Shown here: one piece after another, positions 63,099 to 64,000 of the stretch
Position numbering within the stretch: position 1 is the first letter of the stretch
Layout of the letters: every line of letters begins with the position of its first letter
NCBI RefSeq assembly: GCF_001645125.1
Contig: NZ_LXKA01000165.1
Span: forward strand, 1-64,000
Direction: 5' to 3'
From: Paraburkholderia ginsengiterrae
GTDB lineage: Bacteria; Pseudomonadota; Gammaproteobacteria; Burkholderiales; Burkholderiaceae
DNA length: 64,000 nt
Program-made: the position numbers and the translations under genes
Notes under the pieces: model-generated
Told to the model about the DNA's origin: nothing
What the model saw: the letters and a program-made list of their open reading frames with translations, nothing else
Databases searched by the model: none

Positions 63099-64000
63099 TC
63101 AGGTGGACGAAGTACCGTAGAGAATGCCTCGACCGCTGTTGGGCGCCACGTAGACGGTCCCGAACGTCCTGGGGTCCCCGACCACCAGCGTGTAACCGCC
63201 CCATTGATGCAGGGCGTCGTTGATCTGCACCCAGGTCGCGCCCTGGTCGATGGAGCGGAACAGGCCGATCACGCCATTGACCGTGCCCGCCAGATAGAAG
63301 GTCTGACCGTTCGCTCCCGGCGCCGCCATGCCGAAACCGATCGAGATTGCCGACGTGATAATGCCCGGCTGGAACGCGTTCCAGGTCCAACCCGAGTTGC
63401 TGCTGCTGTAGAGGCCGGACGACGTCGCGAGCCAGATCTGCCCCTGAACGCCGGTCACCGTCGAAGCTTGGCCGCCAATGGGCAGGCCGCTGGCGGAAAT
63501 CTGCCACGTCACGCCCTGATCGCCGCTGCCGTAGAAGACGCCGTGGGTAGCATCCCATGCATAGAGCAGGTTGGCGTTGAGCCCGTCCGAAAGCACCTGG
63601 ACACCGACTGGCAGCGGCGTTTGCGTCCACGCGCCCAGGCACGGGAGCCAGCTCGCGCCATTGTTGGTGGAGTAGACCGGCGCCACATCGGACGGCGCCC
63701 ACACGATCGTGCGCCCGTCCGCGGACAAGGCCACTCCACCGGAACCCTTGGACGAGCCGGCCTGACTGGCGAAGGCCGTCCACGTCGCGCCGCCGTCCTG
63801 CGAGACTGCACCGTATGCACCCGTGCTGCCAACGCCGGTTCCGACCAGGACCATCTTCGCGGGGACGTTCCGCGCGAAATCGACGCCTGTGCCGTTTCCG
63901 TTGGTGATATTTGCGGCTGACTGCGTCGGCGCCGCGGTCAAGCTGGTGTGGACGAACCCGCCCACGTCGCCGAGGCCGCTGATGAGCGTGGCGCCCGCCG
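63099..64000 (-). CDS. BNR/GH74-like secreted protein, truncated by window edge
   Basis: The 3' 300 codons. Repeats such as VSQDGGATWTAFASQAG, YSTNNGASWLPC, GSGDQGVTWQIS and RSIDQGATWVQIN are BNR/Asp-box propeller blades. The incoming edge (GATLISGLGDVGGFVHTSL) matches the xyloglucanase/GH74 and related sialidase-like family. The start is beyond 64000. It may be a surface or secreted glycan-active or binding protein. Confidence 0.8.
   Translation of the reverse strand, partial: AGATLISGLGDVGGFVHTSLTAAPTQSAANITNGNGTGVDFARNVPAKMVLVGTGVGSTGAYGAVSQDGGATWTAFASQAGSSKGSGGVALSADGRTIVWAPSDVAPVYSTNNGASWLPCLGAWTQTPLPVGVQVLSDGLNANLLYAWDATHGVFYGSGDQGVTWQISASGLPIGGQASTVTGVQGQIWLATSSGLYSSSNSGWTWNAFQPGIITSAISIGFGMAAPGANGQTFYLAGTVNGVIGLFRSIDQGATWVQINDALHQWGGYTLVVGDPRTFGTVYVAPNSGRGILYGTSST

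Overview
The window reads as a high-GC Burkholderiaceae chromosome or megaplasmid segment, most like Paraburkholderia or Caballeronia. Pointers are the Burkholderia-type porins, the glutathione-dependent gentisate branch, the NodT-type efflux lipoprotein, the OprB porin and a giant YadA-like trimeric autotransporter with an extended signal peptide. No rRNA, tRNA, CRISPR array, transposase or replication origin was seen. Bases 1 to about 325 look like corrupted contig-end sequence.

Layout. 0.3-2 kb: tail of an RND permease and its outer-membrane channel. 2-7.8 kb: MgtC-like protein, divergent NRAMP transporter, structured intergenic DNA, a 21-codon leader peptide with hairpin-rich leader, a small membrane protein and an OprB porin. 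7.8-14.8 kb: two hybrid sensor kinases, a NarL/FixJ regulator, a periplasmic binding protein and four small genes around an array of TCCTGA hexamers. 15.1 kb: old-yellow-enzyme reductase. 16.3-25.5 kb: a visibly more AT-rich accessory block with two secreted proteins of unknown role, a DapA-family lyase, an amidohydrolase, LysR, porin, a four-helix membrane protein, DctA-type symporter and a CDGSH protein. 26-30 kb: FAD hydroxylase, LVIVD-type propeller and a TAXI-like protein without signal peptide. 30-46.4 kb: a large catabolic region. 46.6-54.6 kb: porin, BON protein, LysR, RibBA, FMN reductase, TetR, DUF3237 protein, SDR. 54.9-64 kb: OmpA-like lipoprotein, the 2,075-residue adhesin, an autotransporter relic and a truncated BNR/GH74-like protein.

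How it works together. The most notable system is the 30-46 kb region. Six promoters (upstream of the genes starting at 15111, 35828, 36222, 39377, 44444 and 44782) share one architecture: GAGATY or TCGATC, exactly 19 bp, TTGGAC or CTGGAC, then 17-18 bp and a -10-like hexamer. They would co-express an OYE, two FMN-dependent (LLM) monooxygenases, a type-B esterase, a small transporter, two SDRs, DoxX, an Rrf2 regulator, an F420-reductase-like protein, an NTF2-like protein, a decarboxylase-type amidohydrolase, and a seven-gene operon ending in gentisate dioxygenase, fumarylpyruvate hydrolase and maleylpyruvate isomerase. A nearby RibBA and FMN reductase could supply flavin. I infer an undescribed pathway in which an aromatic or heterocyclic substrate is reduced, oxygenated, hydrolysed or decarboxylated and funnelled to a gentisate-type ring cleavage. 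The substrate cannot be read from sequence.

A second repeated motif, about 30 bp in four copies (20532, 25102, 25924, 26015), marks the LysR/DctA/hydroxylase block and may be a second regulon. Palindromic operator candidates lie upstream of TetR, the FMN reductase and the adhesin.
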